Source: Paenibacillus sp. XY044 (GTDB lineage: Bacteria; Bacillota; Bacilli; Paenibacillales; Paenibacillaceae). Taken from it: a stretch of 64,000 nt of DNA. The notes below the pieces were generated by a model. It searched no databases, had not been told where the DNA came from, and saw only the letters and a program-made list of their open reading frames with translations. The stretch lies in NCBI RefSeq assembly GCF_002257645.1, contig NZ_NQMO01000001.1, positions 1,040,065 through 1,104,064 of the forward strand, read 5' to 3'. This document shows positions 17,186 to 25,377 of this stretch, piece by piece. Every line of letters starts with the position of its first letter. Position 1 is the first letter of the stretch. Position numbers and translations under genes: made by a program.

Positions 17186-18139
17186 ATGGCCAACATTCAC
17201 GAAATCGCCAGACGAGCCGGTGTCTCGGTATCCACGGTGTCCCGGGTTCTCAACCAGCATCCGTATGTTTCCGATGAGAAAAGAGCCGCCGTGCAGCGAG
17301 CCATCGACGAACTGGATTACACGCCAAACCGCAATGCGGTCGATTTGATCCGTGGCCGTACCCGCAACATCGGTGTGATCATCCCGTACAACAACAACCC
17401 GGCTTTCGACCGGATGCTTAGCGGCGTATTGAACAGATCGGTAGAGGAAGATTACACGGTGACGGTGCTTCCAACCCGGTATGATCCGGGGAAAGAGATT
17501 GAGTATTTGACTATGCTGAAAAATAAACTGCTCGACGGCATGATTATCACATCCCGTGCTAACGATTGGCCGTCCATTATCCCCTTTACGGGATATGGAC
17601 ATATTGTAGCCTGCGAATATACGGAATTCGAGGAAATCGGCTGCGCCTACATTGATCGGTACGCCGCGACACTCGAGGTGTTCCGTTTCCTAAAAAACAA
17701 TGGACATGCCGATGTTGCATTCACGACGGCAAGAGGGGATGCGAGCATCAGCACCCGGCTGACGATGCAGGCTTACCGGGACGTTTTTGGGGAAATACCG
17801 CCAGGGCGCTGCATTGAGGGATGCACGACGATGGTGGATGGAATAGAGGCAGCCTGTCAGATTGTCGAGGGAAAAGAGCGTCCGACCGCCGTATATGCCA
17901 ACGGGGACGAGGTGGCGGCCGGGATCCATCAATACGTGCTCTCTGCCGGACTGCGGATACCGGATGACATCGTGATCGTCGGACAGGAAAATCAACCGAT
18001 TGGCCAAGTCCTTCAGCTCACCACCGTAGACCATCAGCTCTTCCGGGTAGGGGAAGAAGCTTTTGGGCTCGTGACCCGTGAGCCCAGAGGAAAGGTGCGA
18101 ATCCCGTACCGGATCATATACCGGTCCTCTTCCGGATAA
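17186..18139 (+). CDS. LacI family transcriptional regulator
   Basis: 317 residues. The N-terminal LacI HTH is canonical: ANIHEIARRAGVSVSTVSRVLNQHPYVSDEKRAAV, followed by the hinge helix region YTPNRNAVDLIRGRT. The periplasmic-binding-like effector domain runs from IGVIIPYNNNPAFDRM and includes DGMIITSRAND, ANGDEVAAGIHQ and the late DDIVIVGQENQP. The start is ATG 17186 with AGGCAGGGA upstream. It probably responds to a sugar; the target operon is not evident, and it may regulate itself. A TATAAT (17139-17144) upstream is a possible -10 box without a clear -35. No sugar genes are adjacent downstream. Confidence 0.9.
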   Translation: MANIHEIARRAGVSVSTVSRVLNQHPYVSDEKRAAVQRAIDELDYTPNRNAVDLIRGRTRNIGVIIPYNNNPAFDRMLSGVLNRSVEEDYTVTVLPTRYDPGKEIEYLTMLKNKLLDGMIITSRANDWPSIIPFTGYGHIVACEYTEFEEIGCAYIDRYAATLEVFRFLKNNGHADVAFTTARGDASISTRLTMQAYRDVFGEIPPGRCIEGCTTMVDGIEAACQIVEGKERPTAVYANGDEVAAGIHQYVLSAGLRIPDDIVIVGQENQPIGQVLQLTTVDHQLFRVGEEAFGLVTREPRGKVRIPYRIIYRSSSG

Positions 18140-18250
18140 ATCCATAAGTAAAACGTCTATCGATGTATCTCAAAGAAGACAGACCGCGTTTAGCGGAAGT
18201 TTTTCTTGCGATTTGCAATTATAGAATGTTCAGCACAGCTGAAAACCAAA

Positions 18251-18293
18251 AAAGACCCGAAGGAGAACATCGAAGCTACTCCAAAGGGTCTTT
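18251..18293 (+). terminator. Intrinsic terminator after the LacI gene
   Basis: AAAGACCC / GGGTCTTT with an inner GGAG/CTCC stem, in AT-rich surroundings (TTTATTATG). The rest of the 362-bp gap to the sigma gene is AT-rich and holds the promoter listed next. Confidence 0.75.
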
Positions 18294-18335
18294 ATTATGT
18301 AATTTCATCCAAAATCCTAAATTCTATGAAACATA

Positions 18336-18367
18336 TTGAAATGTAGTTGCGTATATGATATTATAAT
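18336..18367 (+). promoter_or_regulatory. Candidate promoter of the sigma factor gene
   Basis: TTGAAA (18336-18341), 17-nt spacer, TATTAT (18359-18364); an overlapping perfect TATAAT at 18362-18367 has a 20-nt spacer. About 130 nt of leader precede the start codon. Confidence 0.5.
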
Positions 18368-18501
18368 GTGTACTCCAAAATTATTCACATTATTATCATT
18401 TATCGTATCACAACGATTGGTGATTGTCAATATTTTTTAGACCTCAGAAAGCCGTATCAAGCGATACAGAGAGATTATTTTCAGGGGGAGGAACGTACAG
18501 G

Positions 18502-19437
18502 ATGATGGAAGAGCGTGAACGCGATGAAGTGATGGGAAATCCAGCCGAATCGAAAGGACAAGAGCAAGATCATTCGTTCGCTGACGTCGAGATGCTGCCG
18601 ACGGGCATGAAGAACGATGATTCTGTGCGTATGTACTTGAAGGGAATTGGCCGTGTCGGCCTGCTGAGCACAGAAGAGGAAATCAATCTGGCCAAGCGCG
18701 TGGTCGAAGGGGACGAGGAAGCCAAGAAAATTATGGTTGAGGCGAACTTGCGCTTGGTTGTCAGCATTGCGCGGAGATATGCGGGCCGCGGCATGCAACT
18801 TTTGGATTTGATCCAGGAGGGCAACATGGGGTTGATCAAAGCCGTAGATAAATTCGACTATACGAAAGGCTTTAAGTTCAGCACTTACGCCACTTGGTGG
18901 ATCAGACAGGCGATTACGCGGGCCATTGCCGATCAAGGAAGAACGATCCGGATTCCGGTCCATATGATTGAAACCATTAACAAGCTGGCTCGCGTATCGC
19001 GGCAGCTGGTTCAGGAGCTGGGACGCGAACCCGAAGTAGAGGAAATCGCCGCAGCTATGGAACTCAGCGTGGAGAAGGTCCGTGAAATTATGAAAATTTC
19101 CCAAGACCCGGTTTCGCTCGAAACGCCGATTGGGGACGAACATGATTCCAAGCTGGGAGACTTCATTGAGGATCATGATGCCCCGGCGCCGGTTGACTCT
19201 GCGGCGTTCACCTTCCTGAAAGAGCAGCTGGGCGATGTGCTGGACACGCTGACAGAGCGGGAAGAGAACGTGCTCCGTCTGCGTTTCGGCCTCGAAGACG
19301 GCCGGACGCGCACGCTGGAGGAAGTCGGCAAAGTATTCGGCGTAACTCGGGAGCGGATTCGCCAGATTGAGGCGAAGGCGCTGCGGAAACTGAGACACCC
19401 GAGCCGGAGCAAACGTTTGAAGGATTACATCGAGTAA
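18502..19437 (+). CDS. RpoD/SigA-like sigma-70 factor lacking region 1.1
   Basis: 311 residues from ATG 18502 (GGGGAGG upstream). It has region 1.2 ([29 protein letters not shown]) and full regions 2.1-2.4 ([56 protein letters not shown]). Region 3 follows, and region 4.2 is [25 protein letters not shown]. Residues in 2.4 and 4.2 match housekeeping SigA, so it should read TTGACA/TATAAT promoters. The long acidic region 1.1 of housekeeping factors is missing, and the gene is not next to dnaG, so this is probably a second, group 2-type SigA paralogue. It has its own promoter and terminator. Confidence 0.88.
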   Translation: MMEERERDEVMGNPAESKGQEQDHSFADVEMLPTGMKNDDSVRMYLKGIGRVGLLSTEEEINLAKRVVEGDEEAKKIMVEANLRLVVSIARRYAGRGMQLLDLIQEGNMGLIKAVDKFDYTKGFKFSTYATWWIRQAITRAIADQGRTIRIPVHMIETINKLARVSRQLVQELGREPEVEEIAAAMELSVEKVREIMKISQDPVSLETPIGDEHDSKLGDFIEDHDAPAPVDSAAFTFLKEQLGDVLDTLTEREENVLRLRFGLEDGRTRTLEEVGKVFGVTRERIRQIEAKALRKLRHPSRSKRLKDYIE

Positions 19438-19502
19438 AGGATAGACCCTGGCGAATTCATTTCTATTTTCGTTCAATTAAATAGTCATCCTATTCATTTT
19501 AA

Positions 19503-19537
19503 AGCTGTCTGCAGGTGCCAACCGCAGGCAGCTTTTC
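19503..19537 (+). terminator. Intrinsic terminator after the sigma gene
   Basis: GCTGTCTGC (19504-19512) pairs with GCAGGCAGC (19524-19532), then T4. Confidence 0.75.
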
Positions 19538-19614
19538 TCGTTCGTTGCGGCGTGAAGGTCTGAAAACGATCGGCGCTGGATACACTGATTTTCATAGAAG
19601 GAGGTTGGAAGATT

Positions 19615-20196
19615 GTGATCATCAGCATATTAATCGTGACCAACGTCTGCTGGCTGCTGCTTTATCTTCGGCAGAAAGGGCTGTTGATGCGTTACAGATC
19701 CAGTGCGATCGATGCGCTGACAACCCATGATGAAATGAAAGAAACGCTAAGGATCGGCTTATATCATCGATATAAAAAGGAACAGGGTGAGGATCAAGAG
19801 GACAGGTCCCTGGAGTTTGAGGCGTTTGTCGCCGAAATGATGGAAACCGTAAGGGGAGGACGAACCTATGTTACCCGCGCATCGCGCAATTACGGAATCG
19901 ATATTGAGGAGCACACCGATCATGGCTTGTACCTGGGACTGGCTGTCTGTGCCGACGACCGGGATCCGGTGGATTACAGGCCCATTGCCGTGGTCCATTC
20001 CCAGATGGTGAAGCGCGGTGCCGTAGGCGGATATGTGGCGACGACCGGGGATTTTACGGCAAGCGCTTACCAATATGCCGATGAACTGAACATCGAGCTG
20101 TACAATGGAGACAGACTGGTAGAGGTGTGGGTAGGGGGATCCGAAACCGAAGTTTCAATGGAACAGAATAATTACGAGATCCTGTTGAAAGAATAA
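19615..20196 (+). CDS. Membrane-anchored Mrr-like (restriction endonuclease-fold) protein, catalytic Lys apparently lost
   Basis: GTG start at 19615 with AAGGAGGT 9 nt upstream. 193 residues: a short N-terminal membrane helix (IISILIVTNVCWLLLYL), then from about residue 60 an Mrr_cat-like domain. It has the leading helix FEAFVAEMMETVRGG, the strand ASRNYGIDIEEH (GIDI holds the expected Asp), VKRGAVGGYVATTGDFTASAYQYADELNIELYNGDRLVEVW, and the end pattern of Mrr nucleases. Where Mrr shows Q/ExK after the Asp strand, this protein has GLAVCADD, so catalysis is doubtful. It could be a membrane-tethered, non-catalytic DNA-binding relative or a divergent nuclease. It may be co-transcribed with the two small genes downstream. 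Confidence 0.65.
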   Translation: MIISILIVTNVCWLLLYLRQKGLLMRYRSSAIDALTTHDEMKETLRIGLYHRYKKEQGEDQEDRSLEFEAFVAEMMETVRGGRTYVTRASRNYGIDIEEHTDHGLYLGLAVCADDRDPVDYRPIAVVHSQMVKRGAVGGYVATTGDFTASAYQYADELNIELYNGDRLVEVWVGGSETEVSMEQNNYEILLKE

Positions 20197-20228
20197 TCTC
20201 AACAGAACTATTGGCGAGGTGAAAAGGA

Positions 20229-20465
20229 ATGTTAGGCTTTTTGTTAATATTGGGAATAGCTGCCCTCATCATTGGAGGGATTATGTCCATCGTTATTATG
20301 CGTAAACAGCAAAACAAAATTTACAACTCCGATGCGAGCGAAAAAGTCCTGAATCATCCGATGCGTTCCAATCCGATTATTATTCTGTATTGGTTAGCTC
20401 CCTTTATCATGATCTTAGGAGCGGTTCTATTGGGGTTATATTATAATTGGGGCAGGGGATATTGA
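20229..20465 (+). CDS. Small membrane protein (78 aa), unknown function
   Basis: ATG behind GCGAGGTGAAAAGG. Two hydrophobic segments (LGFLLILGIAALIIGGIMSIVIM and IILYWLAPFIMILGAVLLGLYY) flank a short polar loop with QQNKIYNSDASEK. I do not recognise the family. It sits 32 bp after the Mrr-like gene and 1 bp before the next gene, so it is probably part of a small operon. The predicted topology is a helical hairpin in the cytoplasmic membrane. Confidence 0.7.
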   Translation: MLGFLLILGIAALIIGGIMSIVIMRKQQNKIYNSDASEKVLNHPMRSNPIIILYWLAPFIMILGAVLLGLYYNWGRGY

Positions 20466-20466
20466 T

Positions 20467-20796
20467 ATGGATAAGAAAAAATATTATATCTCTGTTCAGG
20501 CAAAAAGCATTTTCCCGGATCAGGGTCAAGCCCCTTATGAACTGGAAGTCGAAGCAACGGACGAACAGATCGTCAGGCTAAGAGATCTTTTTGACAAAAT
20601 GGAGGAGTCCGACATCGATGCCATGATCCGTACCCCCGCACCCGGCATTCCTTACCATCATGATCATCCGAATGACAGCTACGATGAATGTCTGAAGCAG
20701 ATTTACCAGATGATCTATGACTGCGGCACCGCGGATACCCGGCAGCATGTTTCTTCTATGATCGCCGGACTGAATACCATCGGTCGAAATGAATAA
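20467..20796 (+). CDS. Conserved hypothetical cytosolic protein (109 aa)
   Basis: Begins one base after the previous stop (TGATATG), so it is translationally coupled. The product is soluble and acidic: a beta-type start KKYYISVQAKSIFPD, YELEVEATDEQIVRLRDLFDKMEESD (amphipathic helix), IPYHHDHPNDSYDECLKQIYQMIYDCG with a His/Asp-rich loop that could bind metal, and VSSMIAGL. I believe related proteins occur across Bacilli but know no function. A good terminator follows. Confidence 0.7.
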   Translation: MDKKKYYISVQAKSIFPDQGQAPYELEVEATDEQIVRLRDLFDKMEESDIDAMIRTPAPGIPYHHDHPNDSYDECLKQIYQMIYDCGTADTRQHVSSMIAGLNTIGRNE

Positions 20797-20807
20797 ATCG
20801 AAACCGG

Positions 20808-20833
20808 GACCGCCTATCCCAGGCGGTCTTTTT
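20808..20833. terminator. Terminator between the small operon and the convergent response regulator
   Basis: GACCGCCT/AGGCGGTC with a 5-nt loop and a T5 run on the plus strand. It overlaps the stop codon of the convergent gene and may serve both. Confidence 0.75.
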
Positions 20834-22418
20834 GCTGCCGGTGCCGATATTCGTAAGGCGTCAAGCCGCATTCCTGCTTGAACAGCCTGGAAAAATACGA
20901 ATCATTGGCATAACCTACCTTTCCGGCGACCATGTGAACGGGCATTTGCGTCGTAGTGAGCCAGTGCTTTGCCATCTGAATGCGGGTCTCGATGATATAG
21001 TTGCCTAACGGCACGCCGGTTTCCTTTTTAAACAAACGCGCCAGATAATCCGGGTTCAGATAGACGGTTTCAGCCAGGCTGTTTCGCGTCAGATCATCCC
21101 CGACATGCTTGCCGATATAAAGTTTGATTTCCTCCACGACCGAGTTGGGCTTTTCCGCAAATTTCCGGTACGCGAGTGCGGTATCGACCAGATAGGCGAT
21201 ATACAGTTCCATATCCTCGATCGATTGGAGCGACAGCATAAACAGTTGATCATTCGTACTGCCGGCATACAGCTTATGGGCCTGGATTTCCCGCTGTTTT
21301 AGAAAAGAGTACACCATCTGCATCAAATCAAGCCGGAACAGACGGAGTGCGGATACGTTCAGTGTCTGGTGCTTCGTCAATTCATGCAGGTACCGGCGCG
21401 TCTCCGCGCAAAATGCGGACGCATCCCCCTCGCTCAGCAGGGTTTCCAGCAGCCCAAGGTTGGGCGGGACGTAGACCGCTTCGTCAACCGGGCGTTGATC
21501 GAGATGGAAAATTTGATTGCGGCTATTGATCATTTCTTCGTTGACATGGATCAGCTGCCGGATCATGGGGTGTACCGCCGCTAAGCTCGCCGTGAGTCCC
21601 AAATGACAGTATACATCGCACTTCAGGAACCGGTTGGCTTTGGAGATGAGGGAGGCGCAAGTGCCTTCGATGTGATCGGCTGCGGGTTCTGCGCTCCATT
21701 GTAAAATGACGATCCAATGATTCTCCATGTATTCCAATATCGTTTCGACCTTGTACAAGGGATTCCGCAGCAGCTCGTTCAGCACGTTGAGCAGGGCGTA
21801 ATCAAACAGGTCTTTGTCGTCTTTGCCAAGGCTCCCGTCATACGGAAACACTTTGATGAGCAGGGGCATAAACCGGTCTGACAGCCGGTAAGTCAAATGC
21901 TGCTCCTCGATGACGCGCTGAATGGCCTGGGGTTCCGAAGGAAAGCTTTTGCCCGTGATCAGTTTGCGCCAGAACAGCTCCAGCAGACGGTTCTGGTTTT
22001 TTTTCCACAGCAGTCCCTCACGAGCCGCCTCCTCAATCGATTGTTCTTCGCTCGCTTTGTTTGCCGCCTTGCGGATAATCAAAGCCAATTTGTCAAACTC
22101 GATCGGTTTCAGAAAATAATCGAAGCTCTGCAGCTCAATCGCTTTCTGGGCGTAGTTGAAGTCCGCATAATTCGTCAGGAATATAGCCTGCACCCGGTAG
22201 CGCTCTTCCCGGATCCAGGCGAGCAGCTCCAGCCCGCTGCCCTGCGGCATTTCGATATCGCAAATGAGAATGTCCACGGGGTGCTGCTGCAATATTTCCT
22301 TCGCCTGGGAAACATTATAAGCGGTATGAATTTGCTCGATGGCGAGTGCTTTCCAGTCGATTTTGCTTTCGAGCGCAGTTACGACAAAATAATCGTCATC
22401 CACCAGCAGGACGTTCAT
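20814..22418 (-). CDS. YesN-like response regulator (receiver plus AraC HTH)
   Basis: 534 residues. The N-terminal receiver starts MNVLLVDDDYFVVTAL, has LICDIEMPQGSG with the phospho-acceptor Asp, a Thr in FLTNYADF, and the conserved Lys in FLKPIEF. A long middle region of unknown fold (about 130-420) is typical of YesN-type regulators. The C-terminal AraC double HTH shows NSLAETVYLNPDYLARLFKKETGVPLGNYIIETR and MVAGKVGYANDSYFSRLFKQECGLTPYEYR. RBS AAGGAGG is well placed. It lies 14 bp downstream of its sensor kinase, and probably activates the divergent ABC transporter operon through the GTCCGGA motifs between them. Confidence 0.9.
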   Translation of the reverse strand: MNVLLVDDDYFVVTALESKIDWKALAIEQIHTAYNVSQAKEILQQHPVDILICDIEMPQGSGLELLAWIREERYRVQAIFLTNYADFNYAQKAIELQSFDYFLKPIEFDKLALIIRKAANKASEEQSIEEAAREGLLWKKNQNRLLELFWRKLITGKSFPSEPQAIQRVIEEQHLTYRLSDRFMPLLIKVFPYDGSLGKDDKDLFDYALLNVLNELLRNPLYKVETILEYMENHWIVILQWSAEPAADHIEGTCASLISKANRFLKCDVYCHLGLTASLAAVHPMIRQLIHVNEEMINSRNQIFHLDQRPVDEAVYVPPNLGLLETLLSEGDASAFCAETRRYLHELTKHQTLNVSALRLFRLDLMQMVYSFLKQREIQAHKLYAGSTNDQLFMLSLQSIEDMELYIAYLVDTALAYRKFAEKPNSVVEEIKLYIGKHVGDDLTRNSLAETVYLNPDYLARLFKKETGVPLGNYIIETRIQMAKHWLTTTQMPVHMVAGKVGYANDSYFSRLFKQECGLTPYEYRHRQQKDRLG

Positions 22419-22432
22419 GCGATTCCTCCTTA

Positions 22433-24157
22433 TTAGATGGCTTCCGGCGGTGCTGCCGGAATGGTTATGGTTACCACCGCACCTCCTCCCTCAAGGTTGG
22501 AGAAGGAAACGTCTGCCTGGCCCTTGTAGAGCAGCGCAAGCCGTTGTATCGTGTTCATAATACCGATCCGGTTGCCGTTCTCTGCGTTCAGCGGCTCCTG
22601 ATGTTTGAGCTGCTCCAAAATGTCCGGGGGAAAACCCGGACCCGAGTCCGATATCGTGATCAGGGCAAGCTCCGGATCCGTCCCCCTGCTGACCGATAGC
22701 GTAATGCTCGCCTCGGTGACTCGCGAGACGGCGTATTTTACAGCATTTTCAATGAAGGTCTGCAGCACGAGCGGTGGAATGCAGATATCTTCGGTTCCCG
22801 CATCTTGGGAAATATGATAGGCAAACGCGTCCCTGTACCGGTGCCGCTGGATATCCAAATAAATGCGGACATGATCGATTTCATCCTGCAGCCGCACAAA
22901 ATTATGCCCATTCTGAAATATGTACCGGAAGTATTTGGACGTAGACATGGCCATCTGCTCGATTTCCCCGTACATTTGCATTTGGGCCATACTGTACATG
23001 CTCGTCAGACAGTTGAGAAAAAAGTGCGGGTTGATCTGCAGCTTCATGTAATCCAGCTGGATCCGCTGCTTCTCCAGCTCCTGCTCATACATATCGATCT
23101 TGAAACGGCGGATTTGCTCAATCAGATGCTTGAACTGCTGGCTCGCCTGCTCCAGTTCGATGATCTTGCTGTTTTTAAAATCCAATGGGCCACTTTCGTC
23201 GTTCCACGTGGCGAGCGTATCCGAGAAGCGCTGGATCGGCCGCAGTACCCGTTTGTTGAAATAGAGCATCACCAAACAGAGCACGATGGCGATCATCAGC
23301 GCCAGCAGAATAATGACCAGCTGGGCGATCATAATTTTCTCAAAAGTACCGTATTTGGCGATCATTTGAACGCTGAATGAGGCGTCGGAAAACCGGCTGG
23401 TCACGGCCGCCCGGGAGTAGGCGAGGCCGAAGGGGGAAGGCCTGGCGGCCTCCAGCTCCCGTGTCTCGTCCACGCGGATCGGCGTGGAAATATTTCTTCC
23501 CTGTTCATCGACGAGGGAGACGGCGCCGTTCTTCCCCATGTCGATATTTTGCAGCGGGCGGATGAGCTCGTCTGCGGAGATCAGGCAGATCAAATACCGG
23601 TCATGGTAAGGGACGATATTGAGAATATAATATTTATTCTCGACAAGGATCGGCGTCCAGTGGGAATAAAACTTATCGTATACGTTTTTGTCCTCGGCGA
23701 AGGCAATGATCTGCCGCTTCAGTTCCGTGTAATCGGGATAACCGATGCTTAACGGAGCACAGTTCAGAAAAAATTCTTTGTTCTTCAGATAGATGAAAAA
23801 ATGGTAAGCCTGACCGTAGTTTTTCTGAAGCTCGGTAAAGCGCTGATGGAGCTGGGTATTGGACTTCAGAAATTCGGCCGAATCGGTAGCGTTCTCATCC
23901 ATCGTCTCAATGATTTGGTCATTGGCCAGCGACCAGCCCATGTAATGATTGATGTAGGCAAAATCATGGTTGATCCGGTTGATGTACAGATCGGCGGTGT
24001 CCCGCAGGCTTCGGCCGGACTGCTGTTTAACGATCGAGATCGAAGCATAGCTGATCATAAAATCGAGAACCAGCGCCGTAAATAAAATGACAATCAGCAT
24101 GTTCACGTAATGTTTGACCGGATAAGGTTTACCGGTACGGTGGATGATTAGCCGCAT
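22433..24157 (-). CDS. YesM-like sensor histidine kinase
   Basis: 574 residues: N-terminal membrane helix (about 19-45), an extracellular dCache-like sensor (about 50-275), a second membrane helix (about 280-305), a HAMP segment with RVLRPIQRFSDTLA, and a LytS/YesM-type His kinase domain with QINPHFFLNCL. The PHFFLN His is the phosphorylation site. HATPase_c shows TFIENAVKYAV (N box) and SDSGPGFPPD (G box). It pairs with the YesN-like regulator in the same operon and probably senses an extracellular sugar or a ligand-loaded binding protein. The best upstream GGAGGAGG is about 18 nt from ATG, so the true start is slightly uncertain. Confidence 0.9.
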   Translation of the reverse strand: MRLIIHRTGKPYPVKHYVNMLIVILFTALVLDFMISYASISIVKQQSGRSLRDTADLYINRINHDFAYINHYMGWSLANDQIIETMDENATDSAEFLKSNTQLHQRFTELQKNYGQAYHFFIYLKNKEFFLNCAPLSIGYPDYTELKRQIIAFAEDKNVYDKFYSHWTPILVENKYYILNIVPYHDRYLICLISADELIRPLQNIDMGKNGAVSLVDEQGRNISTPIRVDETRELEAARPSPFGLAYSRAAVTSRFSDASFSVQMIAKYGTFEKIMIAQLVIILLALMIAIVLCLVMLYFNKRVLRPIQRFSDTLATWNDESGPLDFKNSKIIELEQASQQFKHLIEQIRRFKIDMYEQELEKQRIQLDYMKLQINPHFFLNCLTSMYSMAQMQMYGEIEQMAMSTSKYFRYIFQNGHNFVRLQDEIDHVRIYLDIQRHRYRDAFAYHISQDAGTEDICIPPLVLQTFIENAVKYAVSRVTEASITLSVSRGTDPELALITISDSGPGFPPDILEQLKHQEPLNAENGNRIGIMNTIQRLALLYKGQADVSFSNLEGGGAVVTITIPAAPPEAI

Positions 24158-24257
24158 GAAATTTCTGCTTCGCCGCCTCCTCCTGATTTTGAATGCGCTT
24201 TATTTCCCATTATATAAAACCCTGGACTGTAACAAAATGCAAAATACGCCTCATCGG

Positions 24258-24387
24258 GTCCAAAAGTCCGGAAAGTGACATCCTTACGTCCGGATCGGAC
24301 GGTCAGCGCGGCTGTCCGGACGGGCAATGCTGTGCCCGGGGGTCCGGATAACGGCGGCAAGAGGTCCGATTTAGCCCTCCAAGTCCA
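24258..24387. repeat. Array of GTCCGGA motifs, probable operator of the YesN-like regulator
   Basis: GTCCGGA occurs at 24266, 24288, 24314 and 24342. Variants GTCCAAA (24258), GTCCGAT (24364) and GTCCATT (24383) extend the array. All are in the same orientation within 130 bp of the 280-bp gap between the kinase gene and the transporter operon. Several intervals are about two helical turns (22, 22, 19 bp). Direct repeats of this kind suit AraC-type activators. Confidence 0.5.
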
Positions 24388-24389
24388 TT

Positions 24390-24395
24390 TATAAT
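24390..24395 (+). promoter_or_regulatory. -10 box of the sugar transporter operon (activator-dependent promoter)
   Basis: Perfect TATAAT with no recognisable -35 hexamer 15-19 bp upstream (that place holds CGATTT next to the last GTCCGAT motif), as expected for an activator-dependent promoter. Confidence 0.45.
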
Positions 24396-24437
24396 GAGTC
24401 TTGTTCCGAAAAGAAAGGAGAGAGGGGGGGACCTGCG

Positions 24438-25361
24438 TTGAAATCAGAGATATCCGGCGTTCGGCGAACCTGGGGAAGAATTGAGAGAAATTGGGGGTTG
24501 TATGTGCTGCTGCTGCCGGCGGCGGTACTGCTGCTGCTGTTCTCCTACAAGCCGATGTACGGCGTCCTCATCGCGTTCAAGGATTACAGTCCGGCGCTTG
24601 GCATTATGGAAAGTCCCTGGGCAGGGATGAAATATTTCGAGAAATTTTTTCATTCCTACCAATTTACGGTCACGATCAAAAATACGCTGATCATCAGCCT
24701 GTACAGCATCGTGACGTTCCCGATTCCGATCGTTCTGGCCTTGATGGTCAATCAGATGCGGGCGAACCGGTTTAAAAGGTTTTTTCAGACCGTGACGTAC
24801 ATGCCTCATTTTATCTCAACCGTCGTCATGGTCGGCTTGATGCTGATCTTGTTATCCCCGGGAACCGGGCTGATCGGCAGCATTTACCGGCTGTTCGGTG
24901 CGGAAGCCCCAAACATCATGGGATCGGCCGGGATGTTCAGCAGCGTGTACGTCTGGTCGGACGTGTGGCAGCATGCGGGGTGGGACAGCATCATCTACAT
25001 TGCGGCGCTGTCGGCCGTGGATCCGAGCCTCTATGAAGCGGCGACCGTGGACGGGGCCAGCCGCTGGCAGAAAATTCGTTACATCGATATTCCGATGCTG
25101 ATTCCGACGGCCGTTACCCTGTTTATTTTGCGGATGGGCGGGCTGCTGGGCGTCGGTTTTGAGAAAGTGTATCTGATGCAGAACAATTTGAACATCTCTT
25201 CCAGCGAAGTCATTTCCACGTACGTGTACAAAATCGGTCTGCTCAGCAGCCAGTACAGCTTCTCATCGGCCATCAACCTGTTTAATACGCTGATCAACTT
25301 CGTGCTGCTGATTCTCGTAAACCAGATTTCCAAAAAGCTCAGCAGCAACAGTCTGTGGTAA
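24438..25361 (+). CDS. Carbohydrate ABC transporter permease, LplB type (cluster 1)
   Basis: 307 residues, TTG start in a G-rich RBS region (GGAGAGAGGGGGGG). Six membrane helices, beginning with YVLLLPAAVLLLLFSYKPMYGVLIAFKDYSP, the typical LplB start. The cytoplasmic EAA loop reads EAATVDGASRWQKIRYIDIP near residue 200 and docks to the shared ATPase. It forms a heterodimer with the next permease. The order permease-permease-binding protein matches CUT1-type oligosaccharide or complex sugar importers regulated by YesMN pairs. No ATPase gene lies in the operon, so a multitask MsmX-like ATPase encoded elsewhere is likely. Confidence 0.92.
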   Translation: MKSEISGVRRTWGRIERNWGLYVLLLPAAVLLLLFSYKPMYGVLIAFKDYSPALGIMESPWAGMKYFEKFFHSYQFTVTIKNTLIISLYSIVTFPIPIVLALMVNQMRANRFKRFFQTVTYMPHFISTVVMVGLMLILLSPGTGLIGSIYRLFGAEAPNIMGSAGMFSSVYVWSDVWQHAGWDSIIYIAALSAVDPSLYEAATVDGASRWQKIRYIDIPMLIPTAVTLFILRMGGLLGVGFEKVYLMQNNLNISSSEVISTYVYKIGLLSSQYSFSSAINLFNTLINFVLLILVNQISKKLSSNSLW

Positions 25362-25377
25362 AGGAGGGAACAACCCT

